Origin: CAVTUU01 sp045804965
Lineage (GTDB): Bacteria > Chloroflexota > Chloroflexia > Thermomicrobiales > UBA6265
Direction of reading: 5' to 3'
Length of the DNA stretch: 45,158 nt
NCBI GenBank assembly: GCA_045804965.1
Contig: JBJMMD010000048.1
Location: 1 to 45,158 of the forward strand
Made by a program: the position numbers and the translations under genes. The notes under the pieces were generated by a model. The model did not search any database. It was given only the letters and a program-made list of their open reading frames with translations, and was not told where the DNA came from. Positions 27,949-36,275 of this stretch are shown here, piece by piece. Positions within the stretch are counted from its first letter, which is position 1, and the number at the start of each line of letters is the position of its first letter.

Positions 27949-29205
27949 TTACGGGAATAGACCATAGTGGTTGTCGATCTCCCGTTGATACGCGTCGAGG
28001 GAACCCGATTCGATTTCGGTGATTGTCACGGGCCGGCCGGCCAGTTGGGATTCAAACAGCGCGTAAACGAGGGCCACGGCACGGCGGCCGACGCGGCCAT
28101 CGACCTCGGGGATAGCGCCGGTGCGGATGCAGGTCGCGAATTCGGCGTATTCGAGCGCAATCAGTTTGCGATCAGTGGTGGGAAAGTCGAAGGTATAGGC
28201 CCATGGACGCTCGCCACCGAAAAGCGCCGAAGCGACGGGATCGAGACGATAGCTCGGCGCAAAGTCGAGCACCGGTTCCCCGGCGATGTCCGTGCCGTCG
28301 TCCAACACGACGCGAACTGGTTTGCCGTTGCGGTCACCGGGCGCCGCGATCGATCCACGCGTGCCAAAGACCATGCGGTGGCTAAAGGGCTCGCCATGGC
28401 CGGCATGGTGATCGACCCATTGGCCAAGCGCGCCGCTGGCGAACGTAATGAGCCCGAAGATCGCATCCTCGCCGGTTGCTTCGATGGTGGGCGGGAGGTT
28501 GGCCGCCCATTTTTCATAGAAGCCGCCGGGGCCGGCGGCATTGCGCACGAACCGCGTTGGTTCATACAACCGAGTTTGGCCGAACGCGTTTTCGGCGTCG
28601 CCGAAGTAGTACTGGAGGATGTCGGCGTTGTGGACGCCGGCGTCGAGCGTGATCGTTCCGGTCAACTTCTGGTGGCGCCAAGGCGTGATGATCATGTCGT
28701 CGCGTCCGCGAACGCTCGTTTCCATGATGAATTGGCGCTCGCCGATCGCGCCGTCGTCGAGCAGCGCGCGCGCTAGCCGGTTGATCGGATCGCGGCGAAA
28801 GTTCTCGGCCACAGAGAGGATCTTGCCGTTACGATCGGCCGCGGCGATGACGCGGTTGCAACCGCGAATCGAAATCGCGAGCGGTTTCTCACAAAGTGTG
28901 TGCAGCCCCAAATCGAGGAGGTCGGTGGCGACGCGATGGTGGGAAGAGGTGTCGGTAGCGCAGTCGGCCGCTTCCAATCCGTCGGTCTCGCGCACCATGG
29001 CGCTCAGATCGGTGAAGACCGCGGGCCGGGTGCCGAGGAAACTCAACGCTTCGTCGGCGAGTTCAGACGCGTTTTGTTCATGCAGATCACAGACGGCGAC
29101 GAGGTTGACAAAGTGCTCGCCCGCACTAGCCAACTCGGCAAGCCCTGCAAGATGCCGCCGGCCCATGCCTCCGCAACCGACGATGGCCAACCGAACCGGC
29201 TCCAC
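27949..29205 (-). CDS. Gfo/Idh/MocA family oxidoreductase
   Basis: 418 residues. The N-terminal Rossmann domain starts VRLAIVGCGGMGRRHLAGL (GxGxxG) and has the typical ADCATDTSSHHRVATDLLD and the catalytic-loop motif CEKPLAIS with the conserved lysine (EKP). The C-terminal part has the family's TLDAGVHNADILQY region, in which Asp/His act in catalysis (here D..VHNAD). The true start is GTG at 29205 with AGGAGG six bases upstream; the 48 codons before it are low-complexity basic. Members oxidise sugars, inositols or glycosides with NAD(P). It is probably one operon with the isomerase gene 26 bp downstream. Confidence 0.9.
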   Translation of the reverse strand: MEPVRLAIVGCGGMGRRHLAGLAELASAGEHFVNLVAVCDLHEQNASELADEALSFLGTRPAVFTDLSAMVRETDGLEAADCATDTSSHHRVATDLLDLGLHTLCEKPLAISIRGCNRVIAAADRNGKILSVAENFRRDPINRLARALLDDGAIGERQFIMETSVRGRDDMIITPWRHQKLTGTITLDAGVHNADILQYYFGDAENAFGQTRLYEPTRFVRNAAGPGGFYEKWAANLPPTIEATGEDAIFGLITFASGALGQWVDHHAGHGEPFSHRMVFGTRGSIAAPGDRNGKPVRVVLDDGTDIAGEPVLDFAPSYRLDPVASALFGGERPWAYTFDFPTTDRKLIALEYAEFATCIRTGAIPEVDGRVGRRAVALVYALFESQLAGRPVTITEIESGSLDAYQREIDNHYGLFP

Positions 29206-29314
29206 TCGCTTCCTCCTACTGCCACGTGCTCGGACATGTTGGCTCGGTCGCGATTGTCTCCGGAGTCGGCTCGCGTCGCAAGGAGGAGGCTCATTGGAAC
29301 GCGGCAAGTGGCGA

Positions 29315-31012
29315 CTAGGAGCCGTCCTCGGCTTCGAAGCCGCGAACAACGCCTTGAAGAATCTGATTCGATTCCGTCAGGCTAAGTCGCAGGCTGTCAA
29401 GGTACTCGAGGACTTCGAGGAGATCGGCGCCTTCCAGGTCCTCAACCGCGGGCGCAAGGTCGCCGAGCTCCCGGAGCGAGGCCACCAGGACATCGCGCGC
29501 CTGTTCTTCTCGCCTCGCGGCGGTCTGAGGAACGAAGCCCGCCACGCCCTCGGTACTGACCCGGGGTGAACTAGGTGCGGTATCGGGGGCGACCGCTGCC
29601 GGAGCTACCTCGGCGGCGCTTTCGCCGCTTGGGGCAACAGCTGCGACAGGCTCTGGCGCCACGACTGGCCGAGAGAAGGCAGTGGGATCGACGACTGGGG
29701 AGCGGACCTCCGGTGTGTCGGCGGAGGTCGGGTCGAAGCGAACTTCTGGGACTGTCCGTGATGTCCACAGGTACGTGGCCACCCCAACGACGATCGGCGC
29801 GATGATGACGACCGCCCAAATCTGTCCCAGCGTCATGTCTAATTCGTCGTAGTAGGCAGCGAGAAAGAGCGTTCCGAAAAAGGTGAGCACGCCGATACCG
29901 GTTGCGAAGCGGACCGGTTTCTGCCGAGGCGGTTCTTGATACTCGAATCGTCGAACCGCGCGGCGGTTTGTACGATCCAGCCAGGGCGCGAACGTCAGCA
30001 GACCAAAGATCAACGCCGGGAAGAGCAAGCCGCCGAGGAACGTCGGGCCGATGGTGGCGCCGAACAGGTTGAAGCTGGCCCAGGACGGAACGATCTTCAG
30101 GAAGCCAAAAATCCAAAGGAGATACCAGTCGGGCTTGACTTCGGGCGTCGCGGGCCCGGGCGGTCCAAATTCTTCAATTGGGTGTGGAGATACGAACGCG
30201 GAGAGCAGGAAAAGAACGCCGAACATCAAGAGCAAGAGCTGGCCCGCCAGAATGGCTTGATAGGGCCATGCCGGCACGCCGAGTACACGGCCCGGTTCCG
30301 CGATTCGCTTAGCGTAGCCGGGCTGCGTGTGTTTCTGTTTGAGCACGACAAGCAAGTGGAACGAGATCAGCAGCGCCAACAACGCCGGCACGATAAAGAC
30401 ATGAATCGTATAGAGGCGGGGAATGCTGCCGAGCGTCGGAAACGTGCCACCGAAAAAGAGATCGGCGGCGACATTGCCGACCCACGGGATCGACCGCGCG
30501 ATCGAATAGCCGATGCCGGTCGCGGTCACCGAGTAGGAATCGTATGGGAGCGAGTATCCGACGAACCCGGCCATCAGCGTCAGGCCGAGAAGCACGATAC
30601 CGGTGACCCAATTGATCTCGCGGGGCTTTCGATAGGCGCCTGTGAAGTAAATGCGGAAGAGATGCAGAAGAATGGACACCACCATCACGTGCGCCGCCCA
30701 ATGGTGGACATTGCGGAAAAGGTCCGCCACGGGGTTCGACTCGATCAAGCTCACACTGGCATAGGCCTCGGGTTCTGTCACCCCGTTGACGGTGACATCT
30801 ACGTTGGAGGGCGTGTACATGAGGCCGAGGTAAATGCCTGTCGCCACCAAAATGACAAACGAGAAGGCCGCCATCTCGCCGAAAAAGAACGTCGAATGCA
30901 CGGGGAACGCTTTTCGCCCGTATTTTCGGTAGAAGGCACCTGTACCCAGCCGTTCATCGAGCCAGGTTCGCTGTGGCTTTCCGTCTACTCGTTGCTCTAC
31001 CCGTTCGGTCAT
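29315..31012 (-). CDS. Cytochrome b of a quinol:cytochrome c (bc-type) complex, full-length with C-terminal extension
   Basis: 565 residues combining the b6-like four-helix part and a subunit-IV-like part. Heme ligands fall in VHHW...ILLHLF (H-x13-H) and TIHVF...SFHLLV (H-x14-H). The second spacing of 14 is the b6/Gram-positive type, not 13 as in mitochondrial bc1. The Qo motif reads PDWY (in KPDWYLLW) instead of PEWY, as in menaquinone-using organisms. After about residue 405 comes an Ala/Pro/Val-rich linker and a helical charged tail (REEQARDVLVASLRELGDLA) that is unusual. ATG at 31012 has GGGAG six bases upstream. It follows the Rieske and small-membrane-protein genes in one operon. Confidence 0.92.
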   Translation of the reverse strand: MTERVEQRVDGKPQRTWLDERLGTGAFYRKYGRKAFPVHSTFFFGEMAAFSFVILVATGIYLGLMYTPSNVDVTVNGVTEPEAYASVSLIESNPVADLFRNVHHWAAHVMVVSILLHLFRIYFTGAYRKPREINWVTGIVLLGLTLMAGFVGYSLPYDSYSVTATGIGYSIARSIPWVGNVAADLFFGGTFPTLGSIPRLYTIHVFIVPALLALLISFHLLVVLKQKHTQPGYAKRIAEPGRVLGVPAWPYQAILAGQLLLLMFGVLFLLSAFVSPHPIEEFGPPGPATPEVKPDWYLLWIFGFLKIVPSWASFNLFGATIGPTFLGGLLFPALIFGLLTFAPWLDRTNRRAVRRFEYQEPPRQKPVRFATGIGVLTFFGTLFLAAYYDELDMTLGQIWAVVIIAPIVVGVATYLWTSRTVPEVRFDPTSADTPEVRSPVVDPTAFSRPVVAPEPVAAVAPSGESAAEVAPAAVAPDTAPSSPRVSTEGVAGFVPQTAARREEQARDVLVASLRELGDLAPAVEDLEGADLLEVLEYLDSLRLSLTESNQILQGVVRGFEAEDGS

Positions 31013-31044
31013 TTCGCGCTCCCTGCGACCGGTCGCGCCGAGAT

Positions 31045-31593
31045 TTATTGCGGACCTACAGGGCCGCTGAAGGTTCCGGTCGCCGCAACCGCGCCGTCGG
31101 CGTTGACAGTTATCGGCAGCGACGGCAGCGGACGGTTGGCGGGTCCGCCGACCGGTTTCGCTCCGTTGGCTGGGTCAAACAAGCTGCCATGGCAAGGGCA
31201 GGGGATAAATCCCTTGTCAGTGAGCTGCGCTAGAACGGTGCAGCCGAGATGGGTGCAGATTGCGCTGTAGGCGACTAACCCAGTCGCGTCCTCGCTGAGC
31301 CGAACTAACTCGACGAGATTGTCCTCATCATCCGACTTTCCTTGGGGAAAGGCCTGGATGACGCCGCGGACTGGAATATCCGCTGCATTCACCGCATCAC
31401 CGACATGTTCGCCCGTGGCATAGACAAGTGGTTCCCCGCCGGCAATATGCTCTTGCTGTTGGGTGAGGGTTTTGAGCGCGAGAGCGGGGAGCGCGAAGGC
31501 GAACGCGAAGGCGGCGGTCCCGAACCAAATCATCCGTTTCAAAACATACCGCCGATCGATGTCCGCGCGAGTTGCTCGTTCTGGCTCGGTCAC
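31045..31593 (-). CDS. Rieske iron-sulfur protein of the bc-type complex
   Basis: 182 residues with an N-terminal membrane helix (MIWFGTAAFAFAFALPALA) and the Rieske cluster boxes CTHLGC and CPCHGS, which bind the 2Fe-2S by two Cys and two His and are braced by a disulfide. The following GAKPVGGPANRPLPSL is the usual third loop (Pro loop). Chosen start is the GTG at 31593 with GGAG about 7 bases upstream. The frame is open further upstream, overlapping the small membrane protein gene in another frame. It takes electrons from quinol at the cytochrome b Qo site encoded by the next gene. Confidence 0.92.
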   Translation of the reverse strand: MTEPERATRADIDRRYVLKRMIWFGTAAFAFAFALPALALKTLTQQQEHIAGGEPLVYATGEHVGDAVNAADIPVRGVIQAFPQGKSDDEDNLVELVRLSEDATGLVAYSAICTHLGCTVLAQLTDKGFIPCPCHGSLFDPANGAKPVGGPANRPLPSLPITVNADGAVAATGTFSGPVGPQ

Positions 31594-31609
31594 AGTGATC
31601 GCTCCACTT

Positions 31610-32053
31610 CTACCAGGGAATGCCGTCGTCGCGGTCATCGAGCGTTGTCTCATCGCCAACAAATGCTTCTTTGTAGGAGACGAGCAACAATGCCAGAACC
31701 AGACAACCCGCACCGGCCAGGGCGCCAAGTGCCTTGACGCCCCAATCAGACGTCAGACCAACGGTGAGAAAGATCGCGATGCCGAAGAGCACCAACGAAA
31801 GAACGGCGACCGCGAGACTGAGCGGACCGGTCAAGCGCGGGTGAACCCTTCCCAGCTGTAGTTCGCGACCCTCGAGAAAAACCGAGATCAAACCCTGGAC
31901 GCCAAAGACCGCTAGTCCGACCGCCCAGGCTACCGCTCCCAACTCCAGCACCTTCAGCGTGCCAGGTTCACCAGCCGCGCTGATGAGGACTCCGATCGTC
32001 AAGACCGCGGCAAGTACAAGGGCGATGATCGGCAGCTCGGTTGTGTTTCGCAT
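31610..32053 (-). CDS. Small four-helix membrane protein in the bc-complex operon
   Basis: 147 residues with about four hydrophobic segments (IIALVLAAVLTIGVLIS, AVAWAVGLAVFGVQGLISVF, LSLAVAVLSLVLFGIAIFL, GALAGAGCLVLALLLVSY) and an acidic C-terminus (DETTLDDRDDG). There are no heme-binding motifs. It lies between NDH-2 and the Rieske gene, all co-oriented and tightly spaced, so a role in assembly or anchoring of the complex is plausible (inference). I do not recognise the family. No strong ribosome site is seen before the ATG. Confidence 0.65.
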   Translation of the reverse strand: MRNTTELPIIALVLAAVLTIGVLISAAGEPGTLKVLELGAVAWAVGLAVFGVQGLISVFLEGRELQLGRVHPRLTGPLSLAVAVLSLVLFGIAIFLTVGLTSDWGVKALGALAGAGCLVLALLLVSYKEAFVGDETTLDDRDDGIPW

Positions 32054-32086
32054 TGGTTTCGCTAACCTGTGTGCAGGTTGTCACTG

Positions 32087-33505
32087 CTACCTTGTTGTCG
32101 GGATTTGCCCACGGCCCCGTAGGGTTTGGTCAGTCGAATCCCAATCCGTTTCATCACGATTCGAGCCGCTCGTGATGAGCCGGGCGACCCGTTGGTGCGT
32201 CACGTAGGCCCACAGCCACTGCAGTGACACCGCAATGCGATTGCGGAACCCAATGAGCGACATGATGTGCACGCCCGCCCAGAGCAACCACGCCACGAAG
32301 CCGGAAAACGACCGGCCGAAAATAACCGCAACGGCCCGGTTGCGACCGATCGTCGCCAGCGTTCCGCGATCGTGATAGGTGAATGGCAGCAGCGGCTGAC
32401 CGGCAATGGCCCGGCCGACATTTTTCGCTGCCCATTCTCCTTGCTGGATTGCGACGGGAGCGACGCCGGGAAGCGGTTCACCGTTGGCGTCGTTCATCGC
32501 CGCCAAGTCGCCGATCACAAAGACTTCAGGATGTCCAGGTAAAGTGAGGTCTGGCTGGGCGAACGCCCGCCCTCCGCGATCTAGCGGGAGCCCTAGCGTA
32601 TGGCCTATCGGCGATGCTTTAACGCCGGCGGCCCAGAGGATTGTCGCGGCCTCGATCCGGTCCGACCCGATCGAGACCGATCCGGGTTCCACTGCTGTCA
32701 CGCGGCTGTTCGTGCGCACTTCGACGCCGAGACTGGCCAAATCGCGGGCCGCTCTGCGAGAAAGGCCCTCAGGAAATCCGTCCAACAGCCTCGGCCCGCC
32801 CTCGATCAGGATGATTCTCGCCTGGTCTGGGTCGATGAATCGGAATTCTTTTCGCAGTGTCGCGTCGTGGGCGATTTCGCCAAGCGCGCCCGCGAGCTCG
32901 ACGCCGGTCGGTCCCCCTCCGACCACGACGAAGGTCAGCAGACGAGTTCGCTCAAAACTGTCCGGGTGCCGCTCTGCCTCCTCAAATGAGCCGAAGATGC
33001 GGCGGCGCATCTCGAGGGCATCCTCAATACTTTTCAAGCCGGGTGCAAACGCTGACCATACGTCGTGGCCAAAGTACGATGGTTCCGCGCCCGCCGAGAG
33101 AATCAAGAAGTCGTAATCAAGGCGGTCCCCCTCTGCGAGTTCAACCTGTCGTGCCTCAAGGTCGACTGCCGTTACCTCAGCCATGAGCACGGCGGCGTTG
33201 CGTTGCCGTCTGAGAATTGACCGAATTGGGGAGGTGATATCGGCGGGTGAGAGGGCCGCGGTCGCGACCTGGTAGAGAAGGGGTTGAAACAAGTGGTAAT
33301 TGCGCGCGTCGACGACGGTGACCAGGACCGGCTCGCCTGCCAGGTGCTTGACCGCGCTCAATCCCCCGAATCCTGCTCCGACGACGATGACGCCAGGCCG
33401 AGAATCAGCGGCAATGTTCTTCCCCTGGCCGGCGCTTCGCCGGTCCCGCCCTATGCGCGCAAGCCGTTCCGGCCAGCCCCGAATTCCTGCTGCAAGCATC
33501 ACCAT
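32087..33505 (-). CDS. ndh: Type II NADH:quinone oxidoreductase (NDH-2)
   Basis: About 472 residues. FAD site GVIVVGAGFGGLSAVKHLAG near the N-terminus (GAGFGG, residues about 43-48), NADH site VVVGGGPTGVELAGALGE in the middle, quinone/FAD segments VFVIGDLAAMND and APVAIQQGEWAAKNV, then a hydrophobic/amphipathic C-terminal piece (FVAWLLWAGVHIMSLIGFRNR) that anchors NDH-2 to the membrane. No proton-pump subunits are encoded here. The start is ATG at 33505 (or 33499); earlier in-frame codons overlap the lactonase gene. Electrons would go NADH to quinone to the bc complex encoded just downstream. Confidence 0.92.
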   Translation of the reverse strand: MVMLAAGIRGWPERLARIGRDRRSAGQGKNIAADSRPGVIVVGAGFGGLSAVKHLAGEPVLVTVVDARNYHLFQPLLYQVATAALSPADITSPIRSILRRQRNAAVLMAEVTAVDLEARQVELAEGDRLDYDFLILSAGAEPSYFGHDVWSAFAPGLKSIEDALEMRRRIFGSFEEAERHPDSFERTRLLTFVVVGGGPTGVELAGALGEIAHDATLRKEFRFIDPDQARIILIEGGPRLLDGFPEGLSRRAARDLASLGVEVRTNSRVTAVEPGSVSIGSDRIEAATILWAAGVKASPIGHTLGLPLDRGGRAFAQPDLTLPGHPEVFVIGDLAAMNDANGEPLPGVAPVAIQQGEWAAKNVGRAIAGQPLLPFTYHDRGTLATIGRNRAVAVIFGRSFSGFVAWLLWAGVHIMSLIGFRNRIAVSLQWLWAYVTHQRVARLITSGSNRDETDWDSTDQTLRGRGQIPTTR

Positions 33506-33590
33506 GTCCAAATATCGAAATGCTTCGCTTCTTCCTCTGGATCGGAACGCGCAATGTGCGTGCCCAGGGCATCGTTCGTCGAGCACACGC

Positions 33591-34655
33591 TCAGTCTTGA
33601 TGGAATGCGATCGCCACCGGAGTTGGATTGGGCGTAAGTCCACCGGTCGCCATAAGGGTGCCGCTGTCCCGGTGCCTGCGGAACGCGCTCAGCGAGTCAG
33701 ACTTTTCGTTCGCCGCTAACAGCCAGTTGCCGGTGGGATCAAGCGCGAAGCTACGAGGCCATTTCCCACGGGTCGATTCGTAGCCGATTGTAGTCACCTC
33801 GCCCGTCGCCTGGTCAACCGACCAGATCGTGATGCGGTCATGCTCTCGATTTGATCCATAGACAAAACGGCCGTCTGGCGAGACAAGCACCTGCGCGCAC
33901 CAATTGTCACCTTCGAAGTCAGCGGGAAGTGAGGAGTCGGTTTGTCGGCGCCGCAGCTCGCCGGTGTCACGGTTGAAGTCATAGACTGTCAATGTCGAGG
34001 CGAGCTCATTGATGACGTAGACGGTCCGGCCATTTGGCGCAAACGCGAAATGTCGCGGACCGGATCCGGGCTCTGCGGCCACGAATCCCGGCCCGCACCG
34101 GTTCGGCACGAGTTGTCCAGCAGACGAATCGAACTCATAGACGAACACACGGTCGGCGCCGAGATCGGTGGCGAGCACAAACAATCCGTCCGGCGACGGC
34201 GCAATCATGTGCGGGTGCGCCTTCTCTTGGCGGTTCGGATTGACGCTCGATCCTTCGTGGCGAACGACACACGACGCGGGCTCGACGCGACCGTCGCTGG
34301 CAAGGGGTAAGACCGCGACGGTCTCGCCGGAATAGTTGGCAACGAGCAAGAACCGCGCTGAACGATCAAATGTGAGGTAGCACGGATGCGCGCCGTGAGT
34401 TGACTGCCAGTTGAGCTCGGTTAAGGTCCCGGTCTGCGGCTCGCGCGCGAAGGCGGTGACGGAGCCGTCAATGAGCTCATTCACGGCGTAGAGATATCGG
34501 CCGTTCGGGGCGATCGTGAGGTATGACGGGTTGGCGATGCCGGTCATCGTCGTGAGCGGCGTCAATGCGCCGGAGTTTTCGTCGAATCGATAGATGGAAA
34601 TGCCATCTCCATGGCCCATGGAAGGTTCAGTGTAGGCTCCGACATAGACAAACAT
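33591..34655 (-). CDS. Lactonase, 7-bladed beta-propeller family (6-phosphogluconolactonase-like)
   Basis: 354 residues; the family is usually about 330-380. Starts with FVYVGAYTEPSMGHGDGISIY, then seven repeats of a form like SPDGRFVYGSNRE or APNGRYLYAVNEL, which close a seven-bladed propeller. Conserved loop marks include HPCYLTFDRSARFLLVANYSG, EKAHPHMIAPSPDGLFV and PRHFAFAPNGRTVYVINE; the HPHM segment is typical of the active site of these lactonases. ATG at 34655 has GGAGG eight bases upstream. It opens the leftward set of NDH-2, bc complex and sugar oxidoreductase genes. Substrate may be a sugar lactone rather than 6-phosphogluconolactone itself. Confidence 0.88.
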   Translation of the reverse strand: MFVYVGAYTEPSMGHGDGISIYRFDENSGALTPLTTMTGIANPSYLTIAPNGRYLYAVNELIDGSVTAFAREPQTGTLTELNWQSTHGAHPCYLTFDRSARFLLVANYSGETVAVLPLASDGRVEPASCVVRHEGSSVNPNRQEKAHPHMIAPSPDGLFVLATDLGADRVFVYEFDSSAGQLVPNRCGPGFVAAEPGSGPRHFAFAPNGRTVYVINELASTLTVYDFNRDTGELRRRQTDSSLPADFEGDNWCAQVLVSPDGRFVYGSNREHDRITIWSVDQATGEVTTIGYESTRGKWPRSFALDPTGNWLLAANEKSDSLSAFRRHRDSGTLMATGGLTPNPTPVAIAFHQD

Positions 34656-34838
34656 TCCCGCATCCTCCCGCTTGCCACCGCGAAAATGGAATCCTCACCG
34701 AACGTGATGCGGAAGACAACTGTTGCAGTCGCGGTCGTCCGCCTGGGACTCGATCCACGCAGAGGGTACCCGGCGGCTCTGACCAACCAGCCCTTCCCGG
34801 GCTCTTGAGAAGTTGGAACACGCGTTTAGTGTCGCCTT

Positions 34839-34911
34839 GAGCGAAGTCGAGAGAATTGTGGTTTTCCTTCTGTTGGAAGGGATAGGTTCCTCGACTTCGC
34901 TCGGAATGACG
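34839..34911. repeat. Dispersed interrupted palindrome, copy 3 (perfect 13-bp arms)
   Basis: GAGCGAAGTCGAG (34839-34851) is the exact reverse complement of CTCGACTTCGCTC (34890-34902), followed by GGAATGACGG. Best-preserved copy of the family at 21,199 and 24,018. Confidence 0.75.
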
Positions 34912-34960
34912 GAGGGATAAGCGCTCGGTATGGCAGGGTAGGGCTCGGCATGAGGAGGGG

Positions 34961-35112
34961 CGGATTCGGAAGGCAACCGGTTGCTACACTAGGTCGATTT
35001 GGAGAGCCGGCTGTTAACGAACGACTCTGAACCTGTGAAGACAACTGAAAGGACCGCGCCGAGTCGCCGCACGCAGCAGCAATTGCTGCTCGATGCGGAC
35101 GATACCCTCTGG
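34961..35112 (+). pseudogene. Truncated 5' copy of the HAD hydrolase gene (duplicate of 39087-39239)
   Basis: About 80% identical by eye to the leader and first codons of the HAD gene at 39,125. It has the same GGATTCGGAAGGCAACCGG leader and TACACT box. It encodes the same start of the protein (APSRR, QQ, LLLDADDTLW) and then diverges after the catalytic DADDT motif into unrelated sequence. The start codon position reads TTG instead of ATG. It can make no HAD enzyme. It marks one edge of a roughly 4-kb block. Confidence 0.8.
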
Positions 35113-35715
35113 GGGAGCGTTGCCACAGCGTTAGATCTCGCCGCTGCAATAAATACTGGCGTCAGAATGGGCAGAAGCCGGCAGAGGCGCCGGCGCTTAT
35201 CGAAGCAAGACGTTACTCCGCCGGAACTGGCCGACGATGATTCCGGCGGGCGTGAGTGTACTAGGCCGGACCGGCTCGCAATCGGACCACGCGCCACTGG
35301 CGCATCCCGAGCCCCCTCGACCTATCCCACGAGAAAGACGGTCGAGTCCTATCCCAAGAGTTGGGCAGCCTCGGGTCGGGACCTGGAGATCTCAGAGCCA
35401 GCGTGAGTTCGAAGGTTCATCCCCCTCGGCCCGGCAGCTCGATATCAGGATATTCAGAGTCGATCCGACGGCACAGCGGTTTGCACTTCTGAGAAACCGA
35501 TGACGCGGGCCCGACGAAGTTGAAAACAGCCCGTATTGCAGGAAGGCAACGGTGGATGGTCCGGCACTACCCGTCATCCGGCCACGGTGACCAACACGAC
35601 GGGTGGTGCTGAGTGAGGGACAGCAGGAGCGAGGTGTTGGCTCATCTTGCCGGGTACCGTTTCGTGCATATACCGGGCTTTTTTGGGACGGGAACGTCCC
35701 GCACGGGCAGCACTA
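35113..35715. other. Non-coding or degraded stretch after the truncated HAD copy
   Basis: About 600 bp with no convincing gene. The frame of the truncated HAD gene stays open to 35,406 but shows no family features. A small perfect hairpin, GGGACG-GGAA-CGTCCC, lies at 35,685-35,700 with a T run in front of it on the plus strand. Probably decayed sequence between two insert edges. Confidence 0.5.
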
Positions 35716-36003
35716 TTACGGGCAGGCGCCCTTTTCCACAGCACTATTGCCTTGCAAAGCGGCGTAGCTCGTTCCGATGTTGTCGCCCTCGACCGTCGGA
35801 TCGAGATCCAGTTCCGTGGTCTTGTCTGGCCCTGGATACACAGACTTGAGCGAGCCCACCTGGACACATTCACCGGTTGGCAGCCAGACGAGCCCCCGAT
35901 TATGAGCAGACGTTGCCGAAGGGAGCGAGAGCGTGACCAGCGCAGCAGCGGCGAGGATGACCAGACGCCGCTTCATCGTTGGGAAAATTGACGGTCGGTT
36001 CAT
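35716..36003 (-). CDS. Small secreted protein, unknown function
   Basis: About 95 residues with a clear Sec signal peptide (MKRRLVILAAAALVTLSLPSATSA, cut near SA-HNRG) and a mature part of about 61 residues with two cysteines. No domain is recognised. AGGAGG is just before the tandem ATGs at 36006 and 36003; the ATG at 35976 next to the basic residues is also possible. It sits alone on the minus strand in the block bracketed by the HAD duplication. A small exported or periplasmic protein is the most that can be said. Confidence 0.6.
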   Translation of the reverse strand: MNRPSIFPTMKRRLVILAAAALVTLSLPSATSAHNRGLVWLPTGECVQVGSLKSVYPGPDKTTELDLDPTVEGDNIGTSYAALQGNSAVEKGACP

Positions 36004-36275
36004 CATGCCTCCTGTCGCTCTTTCGGAGTCTAAGGGGATGCCTGCCCGGGCCTCTTCGGAGACCGCGGTCACTGAAGAAATCGGGAACATGATGGCCTCC
36101 TTTGTGGATCACGTCGGCTCGATTAGGTGCCGACACTCACGACCATTGTGCTCTCGTCGCCATGGGGCCACATCAGCAAAAACGAGGAATTTCGCCGGTG
36201 GAGTCACGAGGGGTCCTCTACGAAATATGATAGAGGAGTGGTGGATATGCTGGCCTGACGTGATCAAATCACCGG
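36004..36275. other. Intergenic gap between secreted protein and LuxR gene
   Basis: About 270 bp; no gene, RNA or clear terminator recognised. Confidence 0.4.

Noticed and set aside
29936..31270. 444-codon plus-strand frame opposite cytochrome b and Rieske
   Set aside because: Antisense to heme and cluster motifs; composition is typical of a shadow frame.
35685..35700. GGGACG-GGAA-CGTCCC hairpin as a terminator of the small secreted-protein gene
   Set aside because: The T run lies on the wrong side of the stem for the minus-strand gene.
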